Source: Diabrotica undecimpunctata
Lineage: Eukaryota; Arthropoda; Insecta; Coleoptera; Chrysomelidae
NCBI RefSeq assembly: GCF_040954645.1
Contig: NC_092809.1
Coordinates: 136,575,914-136,639,913, forward strand
Reading direction: 5' to 3'
Length of the DNA: 64,000 nucleotides
Program-made: the position numbers and the translations under genes
Notes under the pieces: model-generated
What the model was told of the DNA's origin: nothing
The model's database searches: none
The model's input: the letters and a program-made list of their open reading frames with translations, nothing else
In this document: one piece after another, positions 1 through 10,564 of the stretch
Position numbering within the stretch: position 1 is the stretch's first letter
Layout of the letters: every line of letters begins with the position of its first letter

Positions 1-625
1 TAGGTTATAGTAATGTGTATATTTTTTATTTTACTAAATTTCATTATAACTCATCTAAAATACCATATTGAATTGCAAAACAGATTTTTCTTTATTGTAA
101 TCTATTTTGTTTTTATTTCAGTAAAACTGCTGGGAAATGAGTGACAGTGAAACAGAATACGCACATCTACTACTATTTACCTATTCACAGTATTTCCTCT
201 GCAGAAAATTTTTAAATTTCAAAGGATTTGCATACAAAAAGAGTGCTTATATTATTAGTATATGTATGAAAACAAAAATAAATATTTCGCCTGAATCCCT
301 AGGAAAAGTAAAGGTTTTATGCTACTGAAAATATATTTTTTATCCAATTATAATAAAAACAAAACATTAAAAAAAAAATTAGATCATTTTTTGACCATAG
401 TTTCAAAATAATGTGTACGTTAAGCTGTAATAATGGGTTCGAGCGGTCTTGAATACGTCACACTCCTGGGCCAGCTGTCAAATGTCATGCGCAATATCAT
501 ACCTTGTGTATTCATTGTACCATGATTTATTATCACAGTTTGTTCGTGGTAATTATCTTTCAGTTTATTATTTGCTAAAATTTCATTGACTATTAACGTA
601 ATAATAATATTGATGAAATTTTAGA
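1..625. other. AT-rich left flank with a possible small exon and poly(A)-like tail
   Basis: A pyrimidine-rich tract ending in TTTTTATTTCAG at 109-120 looks like a splice acceptor and is followed by a 63-codon frame (137-328) starting MSDSETEYAHLLLFTYSQYF. I recognise no domain in it. An AATAAA-like signal and an A-run lie just downstream (about 345-380). It could be a terminal exon or a retrocopy end, but nothing confirms transcription. At 410-500 an ACGTTA...ACGTCACACTC stretch has a loose inverted counterpart near 5290-5340. That may be the degenerate termini of the P-like element between them. Confidence 0.2.
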
Positions 626-1640
626 ATGCCAGGCACAGGTTGTAGTGTGGCATGTGGCAGGTTGTAGTCCGCCGATTCTGATCCACAAATAGCATTTTTC
701 ACGTTTCCCAAAAATACAAAATTAGAAAAAATATGGGTTATGCGTTATTGCAGAAAAGATAAAATAAATATAAAAACTGCTAGAGTATGTAGTAATCATT
801 TCATTTAAAAACAAACAGAATGTGGACCTGCAGCAAGAAGAGATAAAAGAGTAGCAATGAAAACACAAACAGCTCTCATTAAAGACTTATTAGAGGTGCA
901 TTCACATAAAAGGGAAAAAACTAATCTTGTAACCATTGATTTGTCTTATGTATCCTTTACAAGTAAAGAATCGGAGGTAGATATTTTAAAACGAAAATAC
1001 GAGGACTTGCTTGAAGAAAACAAAAAACGAAAAGAGAAATTAGAAGAAAATGAACAAGATTTGTGTACTACCAGAACGAGGATTGTAGAATTAATTAAAA
1101 AGGCATTGATAGTGAGCAAAAGATTTTGAAACACTTTGGTACACATGTTTAGTAAAAACGAAATTGAAATTATTGTGAAAAAAAAGCTTTCACAATAAGA
1201 TATTTTAGTAAATAGATATCTAAGAAATACTCTTAAATATCCATTACCTGGAATATGAATTTTACAAAAATGGGCTGCACACATTAATCTTAGATTTGGT
1301 CTCCTACAAGATGTACTTCAGGTAATGTATATTGCTGGAAAATCAAAAACTGAACTACAAAGAGTACTTTTGTCTTGTCATATGATAAAATAAAAGTCTG
1401 AGCCCAGTATGAATAACCAAAAAGAAGATGAAGTGGTTGGCCCTCATAAGTACATGCAAGTAGCGATAAATGGAAGCAACCAGTCTACATTGGCTTTGAT
1501 ACAAGTATGACTGACAATATTTTGTCTACCATAATTACTGAGTTGCACAATGTAAAATTTAATGTAGTTGCATGGATGCCTGATTGCGGGTGAGGCAATC
1601 AAGGACACAGTTTACATATCGATAGCCTAATGCTGACAGA
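626..1640 (+). pseudogene. P-element (THAP9-like) transposase, N-terminal part, broken
   Basis: The frame opening at 626 (MPGTGCSVACGR) encodes a THAP-type zinc finger: an early Cys pair, then FFTFPKNTKLEKIWV, then a Cys-x2-His ending in ARVCSNHF. It is broken by stops at 665-667 and about 806. The same frame continues as a Lys/Glu-rich coiled coil (857-1129), as in P-element transposases between THAP and catalytic domain. In shifting frames 1150-1640 reads KYPLPG, LRFGLLQDVLQVMY, IGFDTSMTDNILSTII and VVAWMPDCG, matching the P-element RNase-H segment (FD..MT..IL, then the second catalytic Asp before CG). The reading breaks off at about 1620 and resumes at 4052 after an insertion. Multiple stops and frameshifts make it non-functional. 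Family assignment rests on the THAP plus catalytic motif order. Confidence 0.8.
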
Positions 1641-1650
1641 TCGTAACCCA
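1620..1650 (-). repeat. 31-nt inverted copy of P-element coding sequence
   Basis: The reverse complement of 1620-1650 matches 4052-4082 at 28 of 31 positions. The 4052 copy is in frame in the P-like transposase (LGYDLSALGYR), so the copy here is a misplaced inverted piece exactly where the P-like reading is interrupted. The two copies flank the inserted DDD-family element in opposite orientation. Confidence 0.75.
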
Positions 1651-4051
1651 CAAAAAATTGAAAATTCATATTTTTGTGTCAAAGGCAACCAACCGTGCAT
1701 CCCTATATGCTGTTAAATTCTCGTAACCTAAATAAAATAGTAAGGTGGCCATTCCCGCGATTTCTAAGTCCTAACCCGCTCGCGTTGTTTGTTTACTTCC
1801 AACTCATCTTATCCCACAGTGTAGCTTGAATGGCAAAGCGTGTTGGTAGTAATTCGTTTGACGTTTTGGGATAAAATAAGACAAAACAGTCAAGAATGAT
1901 AGGAAGGGAATATACTGGTTATAGAAGGCTACAAAATATTGTGAAACATGATATTCTACGCCCTGAACGTAAAATGAAGCCAGCCTGTGTCTCGAAGTTT
2001 TGCGCTACCGCGCCGACTCGCTTTTGCCAAACAATATCAGAAAACTTAAGAAAAGAAATATTTTTAAAATTTTGGGAAATGTCCTGGGAACAAAAAAGGA
2101 TGTTCTTCGCTCATATGGTTACATACAAGGAGAAAAAAAGATGGTATGTAGATGGACCTTCCAGGCGAAGTGGTACCTACGAATACTTTCTGACAGTAAA
2201 AGGCGATAAATTACAAGTCTGCAAATTGATGTTTCTTAACACACTAGGAGTAGGAGAAAAGATGGTACAGAACTGGGTAAGTGCGGCACGAAAAGATGGA
2301 TTTCTAGAAAGTTGTGACATGATGCAAACAAGGATCAAAGAAACAAGAGAGTCTACACCAAAAGCAAAACAGGACATTTTGCGAGTACAGAATTTACGAG
2401 AGTTTCTTAATAGGCTGCCTAAAATAGAGAGCCACTATTGCCGCAAGTCTACTGGAAAGTTATACCTGGAACATAATTTCAAATCAAAAACTGAAGTATA
2501 TAATGTTTATAAAGAACAATGTAAAGACAGGGAGGTACCATTATCAAATTAAAAATTCTCTACAGAATTTGACGAAATGAATTTAGCCTTGTTTAAACCA
2601 CGCAAGGACCAATGTGATATATGTTTATCTTACAAGATGAAACAGGTTACAGATGAACAATACGCATCCCACATTAGAGCAAAAGACCTAGCACGCGTCG
2701 AAAAAGAATCCGATAAAACCAGAGCCATCCATAAAGAAATTTACTGTTTTGTCGTTGATGTGCAGGCAGTCAAATTGTGTCCAGTGTTACAGGCTAGTTC
2801 TTTGTACTATAAAACAAAGCTACAAGTACATAACTTTACAGTATATAACTTGGAAAACCATCGCAGCATATATTTCGTTTGGAATGAGACTGAGGCAGAC
2901 TTTGATTCATCTGTATTCACTACGTGTTTAATAAAACATCTAGAACAATATTTGACCTTTGAAAAGAAAAATGTTATAATATTCTCGGACGGCTGTGGTT
3001 ATCAGAATAGAAATGTCGTCCTTGCGAATGGTTTATCGGTTTTAGCTTCCACGTATGAAGTCGAGATTGAGCAAAAATTTCTAGAAAGAGGCCACACTCA
3101 GATGGAGTGTGACTATACCCACAGTCTAATTGAACGAAGACTAAAAAATCGGCAAATATTCCTACCCTCAGACTATATTTCGGTAATATCAGAAGCCAGG
3201 AAGAATCCTGCACCTTTGGAAGTATCCTATCTCACCCACACTTTTTTTCTAAACTACAATGACTTTAAAAACTTTCGCTACAGCTCAATTCGTCCAGGTA
3301 AATCAAAAGGAGATTTGAAGGTAACAGATCTTAGAGGCTTAAAATACCTACCAAATGGGGATATATTATACAAAATGGCCCATGATCAAAAATATGAACT
3401 CCTTCCTCAGAGAAAGAACACCGTCAATCACGATTTGGTTTACGATCAACTTTATTCGAATAGATTAAAAATAACCATAAAGAAATGGAAGGAAATTCAA
3501 GATCTAAAGTCTGTAATACCTGTAGATGTACAGTACTTCTATGATACGCTGCCTCACGAAGACTTAATCACCAAAGACAATAACAAAAATCAAAAAAAGA
3601 AAGCCAAGATTTAAATTTATTATTTAGTTATTTTATTTTAATTATTCCTAAAAATGTTAACTGTAACGTTGTTTAAATGGTATTCGCTTAGTTTGCTACA
3701 TTTTATTTAAAGTAAACACACATTTGTATCTGTTTTTATTTGAAATTAATAAAAATAAAAAATAAGGTTTATGATTTAAAATGACGTAAACCACACTTTT
3801 ATGAGAACACCTTGAGTTATAATAACTTACTACATTTTCTAAGAGTTCGATATATTCGTAAGCCGTCATGACCTTGGTTACAATATGTCGTATCCCTTAG
3901 TACCCTGATCAAAATTAAACAAATTTATATTTTTACAATAAACTCACTTAGTAGCCATTACATAATTATTTATTTAAGAAAACATTACACAAGCAATCTT
4001 TTATAATTATGCTATACAGTTTTTTGTGCCTCTTGTAAAATTTTCTAAAAT
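1651..4051 (+). mobile_element. Insertion carrying a DDD-family transposase-like gene, within the P-like element
   Basis: The P-element reading stops near 1620 and resumes at 4052, so the roughly 2.4 kb between is extra. It contains a GC-richer leader (about 1740-1890), one long plus-strand gene (1896-3614) and an AT-rich tail (3615-4050). By eye I found no convincing terminal inverted repeats or target duplication, so the exact borders are unknown. The 31-nt inverted repeat at its edges points to a rearrangement, not a clean transposition footprint. Confidence 0.55.
1896..3614 (+). pseudogene. DDD-type transposase-like protein (DUF7869-like insect family), copy 1; one in-frame stop
   Basis: One reading frame of 572 codons runs from ATG 1896 to TAA 3614, broken only by TAA at 2550-2552; codon 228 (ATG 2577) lies in the same frame. 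The N-terminal part holds the motif TYEYFLTVKGDKLQVC (about residue 91 on) and a helical, possibly DNA-binding segment. A CxxC knuckle (DQCDICLSYK, C240/C243) follows. Then come three Asp motifs: CFVVDVQAVKLC (D288), IIFSDGCGYQNRN (D365) and RGHTQMECDY (D406). Spacing D288-76-D365-40-D406 is identical to the copy at 58517-60221. The Lys-rich C-terminus ends NKNQKKKAKI. I know this family from anonymous insect proteins resembling DUF7869; RNase-H-like catalysis is inference. Upstream Met residues at 1896 or about 1974 could start it. An internal retrotransposon or host ORF is less likely given the motifs. Confidence 0.75.
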
Positions 4052-4600
4052 TGGGTTACGACCTATCAGCATTAGGGTATCGATATCCAGTCACAGAAGC
4101 AAATTTCTACATGTTTGCTGATGCTCCCCATCTCCTAAAATTAACAAGAAACTGGTTAATCGACACAGGATTTGAACTTAAAGATGGAAGTGTATTGAAA
4201 AAAGATTTGTTAAAAGAACTAATTGAAGTTGCAACAACAGAAATAAGTTCCATATATAAGCTGACTTCAGATCATTTAGAGGTACAAAAAATACGGAGAC
4301 AAAACGTTGCACTTGCTACAGAATTACTATCCCATACAACTGCAACATCCTTAAAACATTATTTTCAAGATGCAGACAGAGATAAAAAATCGCAGCACAA
4401 AAACTTGGAGAGTTTATAGAGCTTATTAATACAAGATTTATCATTTGGTGGACTCATAAATGTATCATCGGAATGGGTAGACCAAGTAATGACGATGGAA
4501 AAATATTTCCAAAATTTTCATGGTGAAAACCTAAATCAGAGTAGGAAAATTATACATCGAACTGCAGAGTATGTTTCCTTTCCAGTCATTGTTCAAATAC
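4052..4600 (+). pseudogene. P-element (THAP9-like) transposase, middle part (GTP-binding insertion domain)
   Basis: The frame from 4051 reads LGYDLSALGYR, then FADAPHLLKLTRNWLID, YKLTSDHLEVQ and ALATELLSHTTATSLKHYF. In P-element transposases the segment [SF]-D-x-[CP]-HLLKL-x-RN and the following LT..H..... block sit directly after the second catalytic Asp region, so this is the continuation of the fragment ending at about 1640. After a frameshift near 4385, AAQKLGEFIELINTRF continues the match. The rest (DDE glutamate and C-terminus) is not recognisable. The break between the halves is explained by the intervening element. Confidence 0.75.
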
Positions 4601-5524
4601 ACTCCTTTGTCTCGTAAAAACATACTGCAGACAAAGGGTATTCATGCGGATTAAGTATTTTAATAAATGCTTTAATAGCCAGGTTATTAGTGCCAAAAGC
4701 AAACAAGATGAAGACATTAATGAACAATATTATCAATATTAAAAAAATGAAAAAAATAATTTTGTAGTGTATATTTATATCTATTGGAAATACGATAAAC
4801 TATATAGTTACGTTTTTTACCAAGTAAAATTTGTTACCTATTATTTAAATTCTTACATTAAATTATACAAGTAATTCTAACTCGGATAATCCTAGCTGAC
4901 CTCTAAGGGCCGGTAATTCATTCAACAGTTAATCCAGTATTGATACAGTATATGCGACAAATTTTCAGCGTAAAAGGGAGATTGAAGTCCTAGATTTACA
5001 TAAATCTAGAACTTTATTCTGATTAATTTAAAAGTATCAAACTACCTACATATCAACAGTTTTCCATAATTAGGTATTATAATCCACTAAACATCTTTAT
5101 TTCATAACTATCTTTAGTATTTTCCATACATTAAAGACAGAAAAACGCCGATTAACAATGTTACGATTCAAATTACTGTACTCTCGTGACGTAATGTCGG
5201 GCTTAATGTTGATTGGTTAGTCGAAGTAGGCAACCGTTTCAAGTCTAGGAACTGTGGGTATGTGCATTGTGCAGGCGCATCGCACTCACAGAGTGTGACG
5301 TCACTTGCGAAGCAGAATTTTAAACTGACTAACGTAGATATTAATTATTGTGAATATAAGTTAATAATACGAGTTTAAACTCATGTCTAATGTATAAAAA
5401 TGGTATTTGTGTTTACTGAAAGTAATGAATTTGTTAAATATTTCTTGTATGCTATGAATTTACAAGAAAAACATAAAATATAATGCATTAAGAGGATATA
5501 CTGAAATAGTCTAGATCTGTTTTG
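4601..5524. other. AT-rich spacer, no gene seen
   Basis: No frame with recognisable motifs. The segment 5160-5330 is less AT-rich and contains ACGTCACACTC-like sequence in inverted orientation relative to 450-470, possibly the far end of the P-like element. Confidence 0.3.
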
Positions 5525-7875
5525 GATTGGAAATTTTCCATAGGAAACTATTTTTTGCTGGAATCCCTTCAGGATGTGCCCAATATCGATAATCACGATA
5601 TGCGCTAGTCGCAAACCCTGTGCTAGAGAAAACATTACAACAAGTTAAAAGTTTCGTTATTCAATTTCACACAATATTTTGTTAGCTAGAAATTGAAAAT
5701 TTAATGTTTATTGTTGAAAAAATAGCAATAATTGGAAAAAAAAGTACAAAAAAATGAAGTTAATCCTTTAAATGTTTTTGACTTTCTAAACTTGACTTAC
5801 AAGCTCCATATTCTGCCTAGAAAAACCTTTTAATATGTTTAAAACGTGTGCTAAATTTTGTTAAGATCTGTCGGATAGGTTTTGCATAATAATTTTGCAA
5901 CCCAGCCTACTCGAAAAAAATCGCAAATTTTCAAATTTATAGTAGGCCCTAAATAAGGCCCTGAGATAGTTGCAAATTTTTTTACACATAAAGGAAGGCT
6001 CAAACTTTCAAACGCTTTTTGTAAAATTCAAATCGGTTTACTAGGAGAGCCTAGAAATTTTTTTAAAGTTTTAAACATTTTTTATATATATTAGACAATA
6101 ATTATAAACAAATTGAATAACTTTACGACCTTTAAACATATCAATTTCAAAATTTATACACTTAAAGAACATTAAAAGACGCTTCTTTAAAAAAAAAGAT
6201 ATATTCGGGCCACTCAAAGTGCGATTTTACATTGAATAAAACTCGCTACTTGTGCTTTAAAAAAGGTTGCAAAAATAAAAAATTTTAATTGTCCATGCTG
6301 CCACCAACACAATCTGCAGCTGAACGAGATATGGCTATGGAGTCGATGGATTCCTTAGATTTTCTAGAGGCACAAAATAAAGCTACAGATGAAGGAGAAG
6401 GAACATTAAATTTACAGATCGAGGATGAAGATATTGAAATAGAAATGAAGGTTTTGAGGAAAAAATAAGACCTGAAGATTCTTGTCCTTCCAAAAAAAAA
6501 ATATAGTCAAAATAAAGTTTATTTATGAAAAAAAAATTTTTTTTTCGTTCGCCTTTATTTTAACAATTTAAATTATTTATTAACAATTTATAAATACATA
6601 TTTGTTTACTAAAAGTAACAATTTACTTCAATGTATAAATTGCAAGCTCAAAAAATATGCATGAAGAAAAAATGCAATTATGTACTTGTTTAACATACAA
6701 TTGTTTATTGCAAATTTCCCAATTTGCAATTAAAAATGGTATTTTAAAATATGATATTTGAAATCCTTGTCGTCCGAGACATTGATTCATAAAAAAGAAC
6801 AAAATTGGTTAACAAGAAGCCGAGATATGGCAATTTTTAGCGCGCGATATGTTTTTGAAATCGCCGATTCACATTTCGAGTGAATGTCCCCCACCACCAC
6901 CTCTCATGCATTCCGAGCGACATTTTACGCGAAAACGGTTTTTTATTTGTCTTTTTTATAGATGTTGCTGTGAAGCGCATTACCTAAAACTTTTTATATA
7001 AAAAGTACTTGAGGGTATTTGTTTAAAAACGAGCCCTCTATCACTTATGGTTACACGGCAAATGTATGCCAACTTTGACCTTCAATATCTCGGCAACCAG
7101 TAAGCCGAATGTATCTTTTTTTTTAAGTAGCGTCTTTTAATGTTCTTTAAGTGTATAAATTTTGAAATTGATATGTTTAAAGCTCGTAAAGTTATTCAAT
7201 TTGTTTATAAGCCTAAAAAATGTTTAAAACTTTAAAAAATGTTCTAGGCTCTCCTAGTGAACCGATTTGAATTTTATAAAAAGCGTTTGAAAGCTTGAGC
7301 CTTCCTTTATATGTAAAAAAAATTACAACTATCTGAGAGCCTTATTTAGGGCGTACTATAAATTTGAAAATTTGCGATTTTTTTCCAGTAGGCTGGATTA
7401 CAAAATTATTATGCAAAACCTATCCGACCGACCTTAACAAAATTTAGCACACGTTTTAAACATATTAAAAAGTTTTTCTAGGCGGAATATGGAGCTTGTA
7501 AGTCAAGTTTAAAAACTCAAAAACATTTAAAGGATTAACCTCTTTTTTTGTAATTTTTTTTTTTTCAATTATTGCTATTTTTTCAACATTAAACAAAAAA
7601 TTTTCAATTTCTAGCTAACGAAATATTGTGTAAAATTGAATAACAAAACTTTAAACTTCTTATAATTTTTTCTCTAGGATCAATATTTTCCGAATTATAA
7701 ACGAATATAGGAGCAAAAAATGAGAAATTTTCAATTGTTTTCAGATTTTGTTAAATAAAAAATTTAGCACAGGGTTTGCGACTGGCGCATATCGTGATTA
7801 TCGATATTGAGCACATCCTGAAGGGATTCCAGCAAAAAAATAGCTTCCTATAGAAAATGTCCATCATGGTCTGAA
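5525..7875. mobile_element. Fold-back (long-TIR) element, arms about 0.7 kb
   Basis: 5525-6208 and 7105-7875 are reverse complements with scattered mismatches. For example, CTTGACTTACAAGCTCCATA at about 5791 answers TATGGAGCTTGTAAGTCAAG near 7490, and ATATCGATAATCACGATATG near 5582 answers its complement near 7790. The left arm lacks about 85 bp present in the right arm between 7650 and 7745. The unpaired centre (6209-7104) has a short acidic frame (6295-6468) and an otherwise AT-rich loop. The arm length fits long-TIR DNA transposons or Foldback-like elements. No target duplication was clear. Confidence 0.8.
6241..6515 (+). pseudogene. Tail of an unidentified transposon protein inside the fold-back
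   Basis: A short frame at 6295-6468 begins MLPPTQSAAERDMAMESMDS and is rich in Glu/Asp. Shifting frame at about 6450 extends it as FEEKIRPEDSCPSKKK before a stop. Just upstream, LCFKKGCKNKKF resembles a degraded cysteine-rich stretch. LPPT followed by a Cys-rich or acidic tail is reminiscent of the protein end in the long-TIR element at 51895-53530. Too short and damaged to assign. Confidence 0.3.
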
Positions 7876-8974
7876 TTTCTACAGATCCCGCCTAGTCTAA
7901 AATGAATAATCTGATAAAGAAATATAGATAAGAGGCAATCGGACATAAACCTTAATAAAAAAACAGTAATATATTTATTAAAATTTCAATAAACAGTTAG
8001 TTATAATATAAAATTTTAACAAATAGAAATTTGAATAAAAGTCAAAAATAAAAACACAAATATAATAAAAATTTTATTGTTGACTATTAAATTAAAGATT
8101 GTTTTTATGTGATTTTACAATAATTTCTTTTGCCTAAAACTACAAAATAATATGAAAACAAATCGAAAATAAAAAAATTAAAATTAAATTAGTTTATTTT
8201 CTAACATTAGTAAATTTTGCTAGTTTTCTATCTGCTTTTCTTTGACTATTTTTTTAAACTTATAGTACGATTCAAATCTCGTAGCCGAATATATGTTCGA
8301 GTTCTGCTAAGACATTCAATTACCTCAAATGGTATAATGTTATTTTGTAATTGAAAAAGGGTGCTTTTAGCTAATTTTGTGAAAATATTTTTATCTTTGC
8401 TCAAACTGCTTCCATGCATTGTATGGAATTCTGAGTCCAGCACATTTCCCCATTTCTTTGTCTCTATCTTTGCGTATTTCTTATTTAATTTTAGAGTCTG
8501 ATTTAGCATAGTTGTTTATGATACGTAAACGACATTAAAATCCTGCCCTGAATGTGATCGATAGATCGTAGAATACATATCTAAGACGTATATATGGGTT
8601 ATTATTAGGTTTCCTTTTCATTGATATGCGAACTTATAATTAGTTATTGAATATTTAGTATTTGGTACAAAAATAGATAATATCAGCATACTCCAATCTA
8701 TTCATTATTCATGACAATGGAATGCAGTTATTAAAATTACATAAACTGTCGCTATTTTAACAATAGAGAATTTATGTATTGTCAACCTGTAAAAAATCAA
8801 GTAGACAGTTTCAGATGATAAAGTAGATATTTTATTAAATAAACCTTACAAAGATTAAGAATAGGTAAGTATTGTATATGCAAAAACAAAATTATACCTA
8901 AATCTAAACCATTAAGGAATAGTGAATATGCATGCATTAAAATCATTTGACCTTTCATAATAAGAAATCCAAAT
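7876..8974. other. AT-rich region with one possible transposase C-terminal fragment
   Basis: The minus-strand frame 8246-8509 encodes 87 residues including EFHTMHGSSLSKD and VIECLSRTRTYIRLRDLNR. The latter reminds me of the conserved RTxxRxRxLN-type ending of some THAP/P-like and related insect transposon proteins, but the match is from memory and weak. Nothing else in this stretch is recognisable. Confidence 0.25.
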
Positions 8975-9019
8975 AATATCATTCATATTGCTGTTGATGG
9001 AAGGGATATTGTGCAGAGT

Positions 9020-9032
9020 ACATCGTATAAGT
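9020..9032 (+). repeat. 13-bp target-site duplication, left copy (ACATCGTATAAGT)
   Basis: Identical to 10138-10150. The two copies bracket the LINE-A insertion, whose 3' end is a GATGATGATG run. Confidence 0.9.
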
Positions 9033-10137
9033 GTCGTATAAGTGTCAACGACAGTGTCAAGAGAACAGTGCTATACCAATCAATGCATGAGTTTGGTATA
9101 CCAGAGAAACTTATCCGACTAACGAGAATGACAATGTCCAACTTAGAAGCCACTGTTAGAATACAGGGAGAGAATTCTAGATTCTTTGAGATAAAGGATG
9201 GACTCAGACAAGGGGATGCTCGGGCTTGCCTCCTATTTAATATTGCCTTAGAAAAGGCAGTCCGAGATACACGAATTAAGGATGGCGGTACTATTTACAA
9301 TAGATCGATACAAGTCTTAGCATATGCTGATGACATTGACATAATAGGGCGTAGCAAGCGAGATGTTGAGCAATATCTCCTAGAATTGGAAACAGCGGCG
9401 AGACAGGTCGGTCTAGTCATCAACGAAGACAAAACCAAGTACATGTTAGTTACAAAGGATCCGATAGCAAATGAGGAACGAGAAACAGTCTTTGGAAGTC
9501 ATACCTTTGGACGTGTTGAAAACTTCACATACCTTGGGTCGCTATTGACTGCTACCAATAAAACAAGCGAAGAAATCAAAAGACGAATAAATCTTACAAA
9601 TAGGGCATACTATGGACTCCAAGAGCATTTCCACTCAAGAAACATTCAAAGAAGAACTAAAATTATTATATACAAAACATTGCTGAAGCCGGTCCTCACA
9701 TATGGAGCAGAAACATGGACTCTGACGCAGAAAGATGAAAGACTTTTGGATATATTTGAGCGTAAAATACTCCGCAAAATATTTGGACCTATAAACAACC
9801 AAGGGCAGTGGCGCAGAAGATATAATTTTGAATTGTGTCAGCTCTTTGATGAGCCAGATGTCATAACGTTCATTAAAACACAGCGACTTAGATGGGCTGG
9901 ACACATAATACGAATGCCAAAAAATACGATTGCTAAAAAACTAACCACAGGAACACCTGTAGGAAGAAGAAGCAAAGGCCGACCGCGAATTAGGTGGTTA
10001 GATGGAGTTGAAACCGACTTACGGATATTAAAAATCAGAAGATGGCAACATGTTGCCAGAAACCGAACAGAACGGCGACGAATCTTAGAGCAGGCCAAGA
10101 TCCACAGAGGATTGTCGAGCCAAAGATGATGATGATG
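9033..10137 (+). pseudogene. 5'-truncated RTE-like LINE (family A): RT palm to C-terminus, frame open
   Basis: The open frame (to TGA at 10127-10129) starts within palm motif A (DSVKRTVLYQSMHEFGIPEK). It continues with motif B (DGLRQGDARACLLFNIALEK), motif C (LAYADDIDIIG), the thumb (FTYLGSLLTATNKTSEEIK) and a C-terminal region typical of these LINEs (TYGAETWTLTQKDERLLDIF, LRWAGHIIRMP, GRPRIRWLDG). The 3' end is a GATGATGATG repeat and the insertion is flanked by a 13-bp duplication. The EN domain and upstream RT are missing by 5' truncation, as expected from aborted target-primed reverse transcription. The Met at 9011 is in the target, not the LINE. The uninterrupted 360-codon frame suggests a young copy. 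Confidence 0.88.
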
Positions 10138-10150
10138 ACATCGTATAAGT
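10138..10150 (+). repeat. 13-bp target-site duplication, right copy
   Basis: Pairs exactly with 9020-9032 and follows the LINE-A GATGATGATG tail. Confidence 0.9.
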
Positions 10151-10564
10151 ACCTATTACATTCGGTTGGGCAAAGATAACCAGACATGTGAGCTCCCACA
10201 CAATCTTTGACCAATGTGTGTTACCTGTACTCACTTATGGAGCGGAAACATTACCACTCACAAAAAAAGTAGTTAATAAGATTCACGTGACTCAGATGGC
10301 TATGGAACGCAAGATGTTAGGTGTCTCTCTGAGAACGTCGTAGAACAAAAACAACCGACGCTATCGAAAAAATCGCGTCATTAAAATGGAATTGGACAGG
10401 ACACGTCACCAGATTATCAGATAACCGATGGACAAAACGTATTATAGAGTGAAGACCAAGGCAAGAAACAATACGGAGCAGAGGACGCCCACCAACTAGA
10501 GAGAGTGACGACCTGAAGCGTAATAACTGGATGCAAGCCCCACAAGATAGAGCAAGACACAATT

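Larger units (their letters stand above)
8975..10560 (+). pseudogene. RTE-like LINE (family B) C-terminal fragment, split by a LINE-A insertion
   Basis: Outside the LINE-A insertion the flanks join as family B: IVQSTSYKYL before, then (10151 on, shifting frames) SHTIFDQCVLPVLTYGAET, MAMERKMLGVSLR, ASLKWNWTGHVTRLSDNR and RSRGRPP, ending near DDLKR...NWMQ. The better copy at 60990-62186 has the same order (CVLPVLTYGAETLTMT; LKWNWAGHVARMTDNRW; RSRGRPPTRWTDDLKR). This region follows the RT palm in RTE-type LINEs. Stops and frameshifts plus a deletion between YKYL and the thumb make it dead. The remaining part lies at 10151-10560. Confidence 0.75.

Noticed and set aside
946..1284. Minus-strand frame of 112 codons
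   Set aside because: Overlaps the THAP-element coding strand and has only AT-biased composition with no motif.
4905..4950. GGGCCGGTAATTCATTCAAC as a start of the MITE family seen at 25618-25907
   Set aside because: Only the first few bases resemble that terminus and no matching inverted partner was found.
9011..9032. ATG at 9011 as the start of a LINE protein
   Set aside because: The first codons lie in the target sequence and its 13-bp duplication; the LINE proper starts at about 9033 as a 5' truncation.
9635..10098. Minus-strand frames opposite LINE-A
   Set aside because: Mirror images of the open LINE reading frame.
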